Shown: in pieces, positions 43,040 to 50,550 of the stretch
How positions within the stretch are numbered: the first letter of the stretch is position 1
How the letters are laid out: every line of letters begins with the position of its first letter
Source: Tessaracoccus caeni
Lineage (GTDB): Bacteria; Actinomycetota; Actinomycetes; Propionibacteriales; Propionibacteriaceae
Assembly (NCBI RefSeq): GCF_029211185.1
Contig: NZ_JARGDO010000001.1
Span: 407,414-471,413 of the forward strand
Reading direction: 5' to 3'
Length of the DNA: 64,000 bases
Translations under genes and position numbers: made by a program
The notes under the pieces: model-generated
Databases searched by the model: none
What the model saw: only the letters and a program-made list of their open reading frames with translations
What the model was told of the DNA's origin: nothing

Positions 43040-44470
43040 CTACAGGACGCTACCCGGGCGGTAGGCGGCAGCCTCCGGGTTGGCGTCGACCAGCTCGGCG
43101 ATCCGGGCGGCCAGGCGCGCGACCTGGTCGGTGGCGGTGCCGGCCAGCTCCATGGGGCTGGTGACCAGCGAACCGAGTTCGTCGCGAGTCAGCCCGATGC
43201 GCTCGTCGGCGGCCAGCCGGTCGAGCAGGTCGTTGTCCTTGGCTCCCTTGCGTAGATCCAGCGCGACAGCCACCGCGTGCTCCTTGATGGCCTCGTGCGC
43301 CACCTCACGGCCGACGCCCTTGCGCACCGCCGCCATCAGCACCTTGGTGGTGGTGAGGAACGGCAGGTAGCGCTCCAGCTCGGCCTCGATCACGGCGGGG
43401 AAGGCGCCGAAGTCGGCGAGCACCGTGAGGAAGGTCTCGAACAGGCCGTCGAGGGCGTAGAACGCATCAGGCAGCGCGACGCGGCGCACCACGGAGCAGG
43501 ACACGTCACCCTCGTTCCACTGGTCGCCGGCCAGCTCGCCGATCATCGAGACGTAGCCGCGCACGATCACGGCCATCCCGTTGACGCGCTCGCAGGAGCG
43601 GGTGTTCATCTTGTGCGGCATCGCCGACGAGCCCACCTGGCCCTCCTTGAAGCCCTCGGTCACCAGCTCGATGCCGGCCATCAGCCGGATGGTGGTGGCC
43701 AGGTTCGACGGGGCCGCCGCCACCTGCGCGAGGGCGGTGAGCGCGTCGTAGTCGAGGGAGCGCGGGTAGACCTGGCCGGTGGAGGTGAACACCGCGCGGA
43801 AGCCGAGCTCCTCAGTGACGCGGCGCTCGAGCTCGGCGAGCTTGGCGGCGTCGCCGTCCAGGAGATCGAGCATGTCCTGGGCCGTGCCGACGGGGCCCTT
43901 GATGCCGCGCGCCGGGTAGCGGCCGATCAGGTCGTCGAGGCGGTCCAGGCCCACCAGCAGCTCGTCGGCGACGGTCGCAAAGCGCTTGCCGAGCGTGGTG
44001 ATCTGAGCGGCGACGTTGTGCGAGCGGCCGGTCAGCGGCTGCTCGGAGTACTGGGTGGCCAGGCGGGCCAGCTGGGCCAGAGCCGCGATAACCCGGGTGC
44101 GGATCACGTCGAGGGAACGCAGCACCTGGAGCTGCTCGATGTTCTCGGTGAGGTCGCGCGAGGTCATGCCCTTGTGCACGTGCTCGTGGCCAGCGAGGTC
44201 GTTGAACTCCTCGATGCGGGCCTTCACGTCGTGCCGGGTGATGCGCTCGCGGGCGTCGATGGAGGCCAGGTTCACGTCGTCGATCACGGCCTCGTAGGCG
44301 GCGATCACCTCGTCGGGGTTCGCGCCGCCGAAGTCGACGCCCAGGTCGCGCTGGGCGCGCAGCACTGCCAGCCACAGCCGGCGCTCGGCGACGATCTTCG
44401 CCTCGGGAGCCCAGATCTCGCGCATCTGGGGGGAGGCATAACGGTTGGCCAGCACGTTGGGAACGCTCAT
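43040..44470 (-). CDS. purB: Adenylosuccinate lyase
   Basis: A 476-residue enzyme of the fumarase/aspartase superfamily, acting twice in purine synthesis (SAICAR to AICAR, adenylosuccinate to AMP). Motifs: NRYASPQMREIWAPEAKIVA, THDVK-like RITRHDVKARIEEF, GMTSRDLTENIEQLQ and the signature GSSAMPHKMNTRSCE. ATG 44470 fits the family start. A perfect DnaA-type 9-mer lies 30 bp upstream. Transcription is toward the DUF4921 repeats. Confidence 0.96.
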   Translation of the reverse strand: MSVPNVLANRYASPQMREIWAPEAKIVAERRLWLAVLRAQRDLGVDFGGANPDEVIAAYEAVIDDVNLASIDARERITRHDVKARIEEFNDLAGHEHVHKGMTSRDLTENIEQLQVLRSLDVIRTRVIAALAQLARLATQYSEQPLTGRSHNVAAQITTLGKRFATVADELLVGLDRLDDLIGRYPARGIKGPVGTAQDMLDLLDGDAAKLAELERRVTEELGFRAVFTSTGQVYPRSLDYDALTALAQVAAAPSNLATTIRLMAGIELVTEGFKEGQVGSSAMPHKMNTRSCERVNGMAVIVRGYVSMIGELAGDQWNEGDVSCSVVRRVALPDAFYALDGLFETFLTVLADFGAFPAVIEAELERYLPFLTTTKVLMAAVRKGVGREVAHEAIKEHAVAVALDLRKGAKDNDLLDRLAADERIGLTRDELGSLVTSPMELAGTATDQVARLAARIAELVDANPEAAAYRPGSVL

Positions 44471-44499
44471 GGGCGCCGAGTCTAGTGGCGCACGGCGGG

Positions 44500-44508
44500 T
44501 TATCCACA
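44500..44508. promoter_or_regulatory. Single DnaA-box 9-mer
   Basis: TTATCCACA matches the strict DnaA box consensus, in the 119-bp divergent gap between purB and a lipoprotein gene. A single box can occur by chance; no cluster was seen. Confidence 0.3.
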
Positions 44509-44589
44509 ACGCACGAAGGGCACCTACAAATGCTCTGAGTCCGCGGCTAGATTTTGGCGCACAGCTCGGCCGATTCCAGAGGAGCATCC

Positions 44590-46038
44590 ATGAGCCGCCC
44601 GTCCCTTTCCGCAGCCCTCGCGTTCCTCCTTGTCCTGACAGCCTGCGTACCGGACGCGTCACAAACCCCGTCCCCCGAACCGACGCCGACCGAAAGCCCG
44701 GAGCCCACAGTCACCGTGGCGTGGGAGACCGAGGAGTCCCCCATCGGTAAGCCGTGGGTCAGCGACGACGTGGTGGTCAGCTATATCCGCACCAACAGAG
44801 GCATCGCCCTCGCCGGTTTCGACCCCGCCACGGGCACCAAGATCTGGTCGCACCCTGCATCGTTGGGAGGGATTCCCTTCGGCATGTCGATCAATGCCGC
44901 AGTGCGTGAATACGAGGGACAGAGCTGGACCGCTTTCCTCAGCGAAGCCGACGGCGGATGGACCGGGGTAGTGCTCGCTGACGCAGTCACCGGCGGGATC
45001 CGGGGTCTCCGGGAGCACCGCGTCTGGGCCATTTCGCTTCCCTCCGAATGCCTCGACGACCCGGAGCCGACGTTCTGCATCCAGGGGATGTTCAACGAAA
45101 GCGGCGCGTACGGCCAGGTCCGGGTGGATGTCAACGCGAGCACTATCGATCCCGTCGGTGACTACCCCCAACCCACGAATTCGAGGATGGTCGGGGACCG
45201 GGTTTACTCAACCAACGAACGCTCGCCCGAGGAAACGGAAGGGCTGGGGTACATCGCGGACGGCAAGGTGCTGTGGGAGTACGACTACCACGATCTCTTT
45301 GGCCCCGACACCTCGTCTGACGCCGGCTGGGCATGGTACTCAGATGACGACCACGATCCCGTTGTCGGTCTCGGACACATATGGCGCGACCAGTTCGTTG
45401 AGCAGAGTTTTACGTTCCCGTTGAGCGACTCCTCGCTGGTGGCTATCTCCAAGGAGGAAGGGGAGATCCTCTGGCGCTCTCCAGCAACTGATCTCTGCCC
45501 GTTCGCAGTAGATAACTATCTCGATGAGGCGAACCGGATCATCGGCTGCCGCTATGCCTCCGGCGAAGCGCGTATGACCTGGGAGGAGGATGGCTCCTTG
45601 TCAGAGGACTACAAGGACGTTGCCATGTCACTCGTGGGACTCGACCTACACGAAGGCACCACCGTCTGGGAGCACCGACTCAGCGCTGACCTCCTGCATG
45701 CCCCCGACAAGGGCTGGAGCTTCGTCTCGCAAGAGGAGGAGATCATCATCCCATCAACAGGAACATCCGTGACGCTCGTCGATCCGAGAACGGGTGCAGC
45801 GAGACCAGCCGAGCCGCAAGACCTCTTCGTGTGCGAACGCGACAGGGAGCGCTTCCTTCCCACCTGGGGGGATGAGCCCGGCTCATACGGCGCGGGCAAG
45901 GGCCGGTACCCCTGCGACCAGTCGGGAGCGGAGCTACCGGATTGGACCGCTTCTCAGGTGGAGCAGGCCGGTAGGCTCGCCGGGGAGGTGCATGTGATCT
46001 CGATGCCGGATCGGTTGATCGGGGTACGCGTGGCATGA
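44590..46038 (+). CDS. Secreted lipoprotein with PQQ-like beta-propeller repeats
   Basis: A 482-residue exported protein with lipobox VLTAC (Cys about 19) and a Pro/Thr/Ser linker. It has repeated segments of the PQQ-enzyme-like propeller type: GFDPATGTKIWSHPASLGG, VLWEYDYHDLFGPD, VAISKEEGEILWRSPATDLC and GLDLHEGTTVWEHRLSADLL. No catalytic residues or precise family were recognised. It would fold outside the membrane and may act in binding or assembly. ATG 44590 follows AGAGGAG at good spacing. It is divergent from purB and ends before the 46061 hairpin. Confidence 0.75.
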   Translation: MSRPSLSAALAFLLVLTACVPDASQTPSPEPTPTESPEPTVTVAWETEESPIGKPWVSDDVVVSYIRTNRGIALAGFDPATGTKIWSHPASLGGIPFGMSINAAVREYEGQSWTAFLSEADGGWTGVVLADAVTGGIRGLREHRVWAISLPSECLDDPEPTFCIQGMFNESGAYGQVRVDVNASTIDPVGDYPQPTNSRMVGDRVYSTNERSPEETEGLGYIADGKVLWEYDYHDLFGPDTSSDAGWAWYSDDDHDPVVGLGHIWRDQFVEQSFTFPLSDSSLVAISKEEGEILWRSPATDLCPFAVDNYLDEANRIIGCRYASGEARMTWEEDGSLSEDYKDVAMSLVGLDLHEGTTVWEHRLSADLLHAPDKGWSFVSQEEEIIIPSTGTSVTLVDPRTGAARPAEPQDLFVCERDRERFLPTWGDEPGSYGAGKGRYPCDQSGAELPDWTASQVEQAGRLAGEVHVISMPDRLIGVRVA

Positions 46039-46060
46039 AAAGCGCCGGGTGCCGAACCTT

Positions 46061-46119
46061 CGGCTACGGATATGGCGCGATCTGTACCTATTTCACAGAT
46101 CGCACCATATCCGTAGCCG
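46061..46119. terminator. 25-bp hairpin with conserved tip (copy 3), bidirectional
   Basis: Arms of 25 nt (CGGCTACGGATATGGCGCGA plus TCTGT) pair with one mismatch around a 9-nt loop. The stem is related to the 31589 hairpin and the tip (46080-46100) to both other copies. It lies between convergent genes. Confidence 0.82.
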
Positions 46120-46137
46120 GAGATTCTCCATCCCGGT

Positions 46138-46992
46138 TCACAACGCCGAAATGCGACCGATCAGGTGCGGCTTGTTCTCCTTGCCGCGCACCACGAAGCG
46201 AGTGATACCGTCCTCCCGCGCTTGGGCGAAGCGCACTTTGCCCGGCAGGAAGATCGGTTTGGTGAACTGCACTCCTACTCGGTAGGCCTCGGGGAGGTGT
46301 CCGTCGAAGGCGGCCAGTGCCCGGGCATGGGTCCACATGCCGTGGATGATCGGACGCGGGAAGCCGAAGAGTCGCGCGGTGACGGGGCTGAGGTGGATCG
46401 GGTTGGCGTCGCCGCTGACCGCCGCGTACTGCCGGCCGAGGTCTGGGGGCAGTCGCCACTGCTGCGCGTCGGGCGCCTCCGGGGCGGTCTCACGCACCGC
46501 CGTCGGAGGCTCGCCCGGCAGCTTCGCACCTCGGGCCAGATACTGGCTGACGCCGCGCCAGGCCAGGTGATCGTCGATGTGCACCGTGCCGACCATGTCG
46601 AAGATGACGCCCTTGGCGTGCGGCTGAGGATTCTCCGCGCGCGCCATCAGACGCACCTTCTGGCCGATCCGAGCCGGCCGCAACAGTTCCATGTCGTTGC
46701 GCACGTGCACCAGGCCGGCCAGCCCGAAGGGGAAGTCGGCCTCGGCCATAAGCGCCATCTGGAGCGGGAAGGTCAGCACGTGCAGCCAGGTGGGCGGCAC
46801 GACGTCGCGCACGGCGAAGCCGGTGACCCGGGCGTAGCGAACGTAGGGCTCCACGTCGAGGCGATGATCGTCGATCAACGCGGCGCGATCCGGGAAGTCG
46901 CCCGGGCGCGCCGACCCCTTGCCGCCCAGCGTCGCCTTCACGAACAGCTTGTTGACGCTGGGCGCCTCCGCGTAGGTGCGAACGTCAGTCAT
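46138..46992 (-). CDS. MaoC-family (R)-enoyl-CoA hydratase-like, double hot-dog
   Basis: A 284-residue protein with two hot-dog halves. The N-terminal half lacks clear catalytic residues (LTFPLQMALMAEADFPFGLA). The C-terminal half has the hydratase signature YAAVSGDANPIHL (Asp and His), then FGFPRPIIHGMWTHARALAA. By family it hydrates trans-2-enoyl-CoA or -ACP to the (R)-3-hydroxy form. GGGGGAGG stands 5 nt before the ATG at 46992. It lies downstream of a FabG4-like reductase and a thiolase on the same strand, so it forms part of a fatty-acyl cluster. Confidence 0.87.
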   Translation of the reverse strand: MTDVRTYAEAPSVNKLFVKATLGGKGSARPGDFPDRAALIDDHRLDVEPYVRYARVTGFAVRDVVPPTWLHVLTFPLQMALMAEADFPFGLAGLVHVRNDMELLRPARIGQKVRLMARAENPQPHAKGVIFDMVGTVHIDDHLAWRGVSQYLARGAKLPGEPPTAVRETAPEAPDAQQWRLPPDLGRQYAAVSGDANPIHLSPVTARLFGFPRPIIHGMWTHARALAAFDGHLPEAYRVGVQFTKPIFLPGKVRFAQAREDGITRFVVRGKENKPHLIGRISAL

Positions 46993-47011
46993 CACGACCT
47001 CCCCCTGTCCG

Positions 47012-47048
47012 TCGCTTCGAGGCTCGTTCCTCGCACCTCAGCGACCGT
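47012..47048. repeat. GAGGCTCG-type palindrome
   Basis: CGCTTCGAGGCTCG ttcc TCGCACCTCAGCGACCG, the same element type as at 42867-42900 and 30408-30437. It lies between the MaoC and FabG4-like genes. Confidence 0.65.
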
Positions 47049-47071
47049 CACACCCACCGTCCGCAGCAATT

Positions 47072-47142
47072 CAGGAAAATCGGCTACTGGCCGATTTTCG
47101 GCATCAGACACCGGAAAATGGGCCATTGGCCGATTTTCCTGG
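47072..47142. repeat. ATTTTCGGC/GGCCGATTTTCC repeat, second locus
   Basis: Two facing palindromes (GGAAAATCGGCTACTGGCC with GATTTTC, then GGAAAATGGGCCATTGGCC with GATTTTCC) are joined by GGCATCAGACACC. They are closely similar to 22228-22282 (joint GGCGCTAGACACC). The element lies between the MaoC and FabG4-like genes. Confidence 0.75.
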
Positions 47143-47169
47143 ATACGGGGGAGGTTGATCGGACGCATG

Positions 47170-48570
47170 TCAGGCCCCGATCAGGTTCTGGCCACAGACG
47201 CGGATAACCTGGCCGTCGACCCCGCCGGAGCAAGGGCCGCAGAGGTAGGCGATGGTCTCGGCGACGTCGTCGGGCTTGCCGCCCTGGCTCAGCGAGTTGG
47301 TGCGACGGAAGATCTCGCGCTGGACGAAGGGGATGGCCCCGGTCATCTCGGTCTCGATGAACCCTGGCGCCACCGCATTGACGGTGATGGCGCGCCCCGC
47401 CAACTCCTCCTTCATCGCCCACACCAAACCCATCACCCCGGCCTTGGAGGCGGCGTAGTTGGTCTGGCCCCGGTTGCCGGCGACACCCGAGGTGGACGCG
47501 ATGCCGACGATCCGCCCGTTCTCACCGAAGGATCCGGGGACGTCGTTGTTCAGCAGATACTCGTTGATGGTCATCTCCGCGCGGAGGTTCACGTCGAGCA
47601 CGCTGGCCCAGCGCTTCTCGTCGAGGTTGGCGAGCAGCTTGTCGCGGGTGATGCCGGCGTTGTGCACGATCGCCCACAGCCGAGCGTCCTTCCCGTGCAC
47701 CTGCGCGATGTGCTCCGTGATCCGCCGGCCGGCGTCGGGGCTGGTGATGTCGAGCTGCAGCGCCGAGCCGCCCACCTCATTGGCCACAGCCGCCAGCGAC
47801 TCCCCCGCCGCCGGGATGTCCACGGCGACGACGGTGGCCCCGTCGCGCGCGAAGATCCGCGCGATGGCCGCCCCGATGCCGCGGGCTGCGCCCGTGACCA
47901 CCACGATCCGCCCCGTGAACGGCACGTCGACGCTGGGATGCGGATCCTTCGACGGCCCCACGCGCCAGGTCTGGCCGTCGACGAAGGCCGAGCGGCCGTG
48001 CAGCAGGAACCACACCGTGGAGGCGAGATCCTCGGCCGGCGTGTCCTTGAGCAGGAAGACGAGGTTCGTGGTGGCACCGTCGCGCAGTTCCTTGCCGACG
48101 GTGCGGTTGATGCCGTCGATGCCTTGAGCCACGGCCTTCGCTTCGAGTCCGTCCACCGCAGACGCGTCGGTGGCCAGGATGATGATCCGGCCCGAACGCT
48201 CGAGCCCTCGCATGACGGGCCGAAGCAGCTGGCGCAGCCCTTCGAGTTGGTCGATCGTGCGCACGCCCGTGGCGTCAACGATCAGCGCGCCGGGACGCAC
48301 GGGGTAGCGCGGCGCGCGCTCTCGTCCCTTGTCGTCGAGGGTGCGAGCCTCAGGCACGTCGCGCAGCGCCTCCTCGAAGGGCACATTCAAGAGACCCAGC
48401 ACCTCGGCGGCAATCCCACCGCCTTCCAGTTCGCCGAGCACCACCGGCCCCGCGGGCATCCGTCGCCCGCGACGCAGCAGTGGCGGATCGCTCAACCCCG
48501 CCTTGCCCGCGACGAACTTGCCGACGGGCGAGGTGTACAGGCTTTCGAGCAGGCTGGACACGCGCGTCAC
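47170..48570 (-). CDS. High-molecular-weight 3-oxoacyl reductase, FabG4-like
   Basis: A 466-residue short-chain dehydrogenase with an extra N-terminal flavodoxin-like half (about 1-205, RPGALIVDATGVRTIDQLEG), as in mycobacterial FabG4. A standard SDR domain follows: VVTGAARGIGAAIARIFARD, VHNAGIT, catalytic Ser in IVGIASTSGVAGN, and YAASKAGVMGL with the Tyr-Lys pair. By family it reduces 3-oxoacyl-CoA or oxidises 3-hydroxyacyl-CoA with NAD(H). It overlaps the thiolase gene by 4 bp, consistent with a beta-oxidation operon of thiolase, reductase and hydratase. Confidence 0.92.
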   Translation of the reverse strand: MTRVSSLLESLYTSPVGKFVAGKAGLSDPPLLRRGRRMPAGPVVLGELEGGGIAAEVLGLLNVPFEEALRDVPEARTLDDKGRERAPRYPVRPGALIVDATGVRTIDQLEGLRQLLRPVMRGLERSGRIIILATDASAVDGLEAKAVAQGIDGINRTVGKELRDGATTNLVFLLKDTPAEDLASTVWFLLHGRSAFVDGQTWRVGPSKDPHPSVDVPFTGRIVVVTGAARGIGAAIARIFARDGATVVAVDIPAAGESLAAVANEVGGSALQLDITSPDAGRRITEHIAQVHGKDARLWAIVHNAGITRDKLLANLDEKRWASVLDVNLRAEMTINEYLLNNDVPGSFGENGRIVGIASTSGVAGNRGQTNYAASKAGVMGLVWAMKEELAGRAITVNAVAPGFIETEMTGAIPFVQREIFRRTNSLSQGGKPDDVAETIAYLCGPCSGGVDGQVIRVCGQNLIGA

Positions 48571-49814
48571 TTCCCTTCCAGAATCGCGACGACCCCTTGG
48601 CCGCCGGCAGCGCAGATGGAGATCAGGCCGCGCGAGCCCGCCCCCTTCAGATGCAGCATCTTGGCCAGCGTGGCGACGATCCGGGCGCCCGTGGCGGCGA
48701 AGGGATGCCCGGCCGCCAGCGACGATCCGTTGACGTTGACCCGGTCGCGGTCGATTGTGCCGAGGCCGGCCTTCTCCAGGGCCTTCAACGTCGCGCAGAC
48801 GGTGCCGGCGAAGGCCTCGTGGAACTCGTAGTAGTCGAAGTCGTTCAGCGTCAGGCCGTTGCGTTCGAGCAGGACGGGCAACGCCCGGGTGGGTGCGAGC
48901 AGCAGGTCGTCGGCGCCGGAGACGTAGTCGGCAGCCGCCACCTGGGCGTCCACGAACTGGGCCAGAACGGGCCAGCCCTTCTCCCTGGCCACCGACTCTT
49001 CCGCCAACAGCACGGCGGCGGCACCGTCGGTGAGGGCCGTCGAGTTGCCGGCGGTCATCGTCGCGGAGTCCTTGTCGCCGAACACAGTGCGCAGCTTGGC
49101 GAGCGCCTCCATCGACGTCTCGGGCCGCAGCACGCCGTCCTTGGTCACCCCCAGATAGGGCGAGACGAGGTCGTCGAAGAAGCCCTCATCCCAGGCGCGC
49201 GCCAGATTGCGATGCGACGCCAGCGCCAGCTCATCCTGCTCCTCGCGGGTGAGTTCCCACCGTGCGGCGGTCAGCGCCTGCGACTCCCCCATGCTCAGCC
49301 CTGTGCGAGCCTCCACGACGCCCGGCGGAACCGGCACCAGATTCCCCGGCCGGATGGTGGACAGAGCCCTCAACCGCTCCCCCAGCGACCGCGCACGGTT
49401 TGCCGCCAGGATGGCGCGGCGGAGTCCTTCGGTGACGACGATAGGGGCGTCGGAGGCCGAGTCTGCGCCGCCCGCGATCCCGGTATCGATCTGGCCCAGC
49501 CGGATCTTGTTGGAGATGTAGACCGCAGCCTCGAGGCTGGTGCAGCAGGCCTGCGCGATATCGACGGCGGGGGTGAGCGGCGACAGCGCCGAGCCGAGCA
49601 CCGCCTCACGGGTGAGGTTGAAGTCTCGGGTGTGCTTGAGCACCGCTCCTCCCGCCACCTCGCCGAGCGCCGCGCCGGACAGCCCGAATCTCGCGACCAG
49701 CCCGTCCAGGGCCGCGGTGAACAGGTCTTGCGCGGACGCGGAAGCGTACTTGCCCCCGGCCTTGACGAAGGGGGTCCGGTTTCCCCCCACCACCACTGCG
49801 GCGCCTAGCGTCAT
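48567..49814 (-). CDS. Acetyl-CoA C-acyltransferase (thiolase, FadI/FadA type)
   Basis: A 415-residue thiolase. The acyl-accepting Cys lies in DIAQACCTSLEAAVYISNK, the His in YYEFHEAFAGTVCATLKALE, and the C-terminal Cys and glycine loop in LISICAAGGQGVVAILEG. NGSSLAAGHPFAATGAR is also conserved. It cleaves 3-ketoacyl-CoA to acetyl-CoA and a shortened acyl-CoA. ATG 49814 follows AGAGG by about 9 nt; an in-frame start at 49850 would fall in the operator. It is the first gene of the minus-strand acyl-CoA operon, divergent from the TetR gene. Confidence 0.94.
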   Translation of the reverse strand: MTLGAAVVVGGNRTPFVKAGGKYASASAQDLFTAALDGLVARFGLSGAALGEVAGGAVLKHTRDFNLTREAVLGSALSPLTPAVDIAQACCTSLEAAVYISNKIRLGQIDTGIAGGADSASDAPIVVTEGLRRAILAANRARSLGERLRALSTIRPGNLVPVPPGVVEARTGLSMGESQALTAARWELTREEQDELALASHRNLARAWDEGFFDDLVSPYLGVTKDGVLRPETSMEALAKLRTVFGDKDSATMTAGNSTALTDGAAAVLLAEESVAREKGWPVLAQFVDAQVAAADYVSGADDLLLAPTRALPVLLERNGLTLNDFDYYEFHEAFAGTVCATLKALEKAGLGTIDRDRVNVNGSSLAAGHPFAATGARIVATLAKMLHLKGAGSRGLISICAAGGQGVVAILEGK

Positions 49815-49851
49815 CGTCTGATCCTCTCGATCGGGTCGTCCGAAATTCAAC

Positions 49852-49878
49852 GTACCAGATACTTGACGTATCGGATAC
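49852..49878. promoter_or_regulatory. Tandem operator GTAYCNGATAC x2
   Basis: GTACCAGATAC (49852-49862) and GTATCGGATAC (49868-49878) are direct copies with a 16-bp period. The second is a perfect 5-bp palindrome. They lie between the thiolase and TetR genes; TetR binding and acyl-CoA relief are inferred. Confidence 0.65.
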
Positions 49879-49879
49879 T

Positions 49880-50533
49880 GTGAGTTTCGTGAATACTGTC
49901 AAAGAGGTCGACGGGCGCGCCGCGCGCTGGGAGCAGCACAATGAAGAGCGCCGCCGCGAACTGATCAATGAGGCGCTGCGCGCGATCCGCCTGCACGGCC
50001 CGGGCGTCGGCATGGACGAGATCGCGGCCCAGGCCAAGACCTCCAAGCCCGTGCTCTACCGCCACTTCGGCACCAAGTTCGGACTGCATCAGGCGATCGT
50101 CGAAGCCACCCACGCGTTCATCTTCCAGAGCCTCCCGCTCGGCGATGTGGAGTCGCTCGAGCCCCGTGAGCTCATCCACGAACTCGCCGACGCCTACCTC
50201 TCGCTCGTGGAGCGCGACCCGCACATCTACGCCTTCGTGATCACCCGTCCCAGCGCCGACGCCGGCGACGAGCACCCCGTACTGGGCATCACCGCCCGGA
50301 TCGGCAACGAGATCTCGCGCGCCATGGCGAGCTGGCTGCGTCGCAACAACCTCGACGAGCAGGCCGCCAACACCTGGGGCCACGGCGTCGTCGGCTTCGT
50401 CTACGCCGTCGCCGACCGCTGGATCCTGACCCAGCACACCAGACCACGAGAAGACGTCGTGGGTTTCATCGACCAGATGTTTGCCGCCACCTTCACCCCC
50501 TCACCCGCCAGCAGTGATGCAAGGAGCAATTGA
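49880..50533 (+). CDS. TetR-family regulator of the acyl-CoA cluster
   Basis: A 217-residue repressor. The N-terminal HTH (about 24-70) contains RRRELINEALRAIRLHGPGV, GMDEIAAQAKTSKPVLYRHF; a helical ligand domain follows with ELIHELADAYLSLVERDPHI. It lies between the thiolase-reductase-hydratase operon (left) and the acyl-CoA oxidase-like gene (right, 17 bp after its stop). It probably controls fatty-acid degradation, like other actinobacterial fatty-acid TetR regulators. The start may be GTG 49880 or GTG 49889; neither has a ribosome site. Confidence 0.9.
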   Translation: MSFVNTVKEVDGRAARWEQHNEERRRELINEALRAIRLHGPGVGMDEIAAQAKTSKPVLYRHFGTKFGLHQAIVEATHAFIFQSLPLGDVESLEPRELIHELADAYLSLVERDPHIYAFVITRPSADAGDEHPVLGITARIGNEISRAMASWLRRNNLDEQAANTWGHGVVGFVYAVADRWILTQHTRPREDVVGFIDQMFAATFTPSPASSDARSN

Positions 50534-50550
50534 TGTTCAAGGAGCAGAAG

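Noticed and set aside
46165-48831. An 888-residue plus-strand frame across MaoC and FabG4
   Set aside because: It runs through two well-supported minus-strand enzymes and their intergenic palindromes. No recognisable domain; composition is typical of an antisense shadow.
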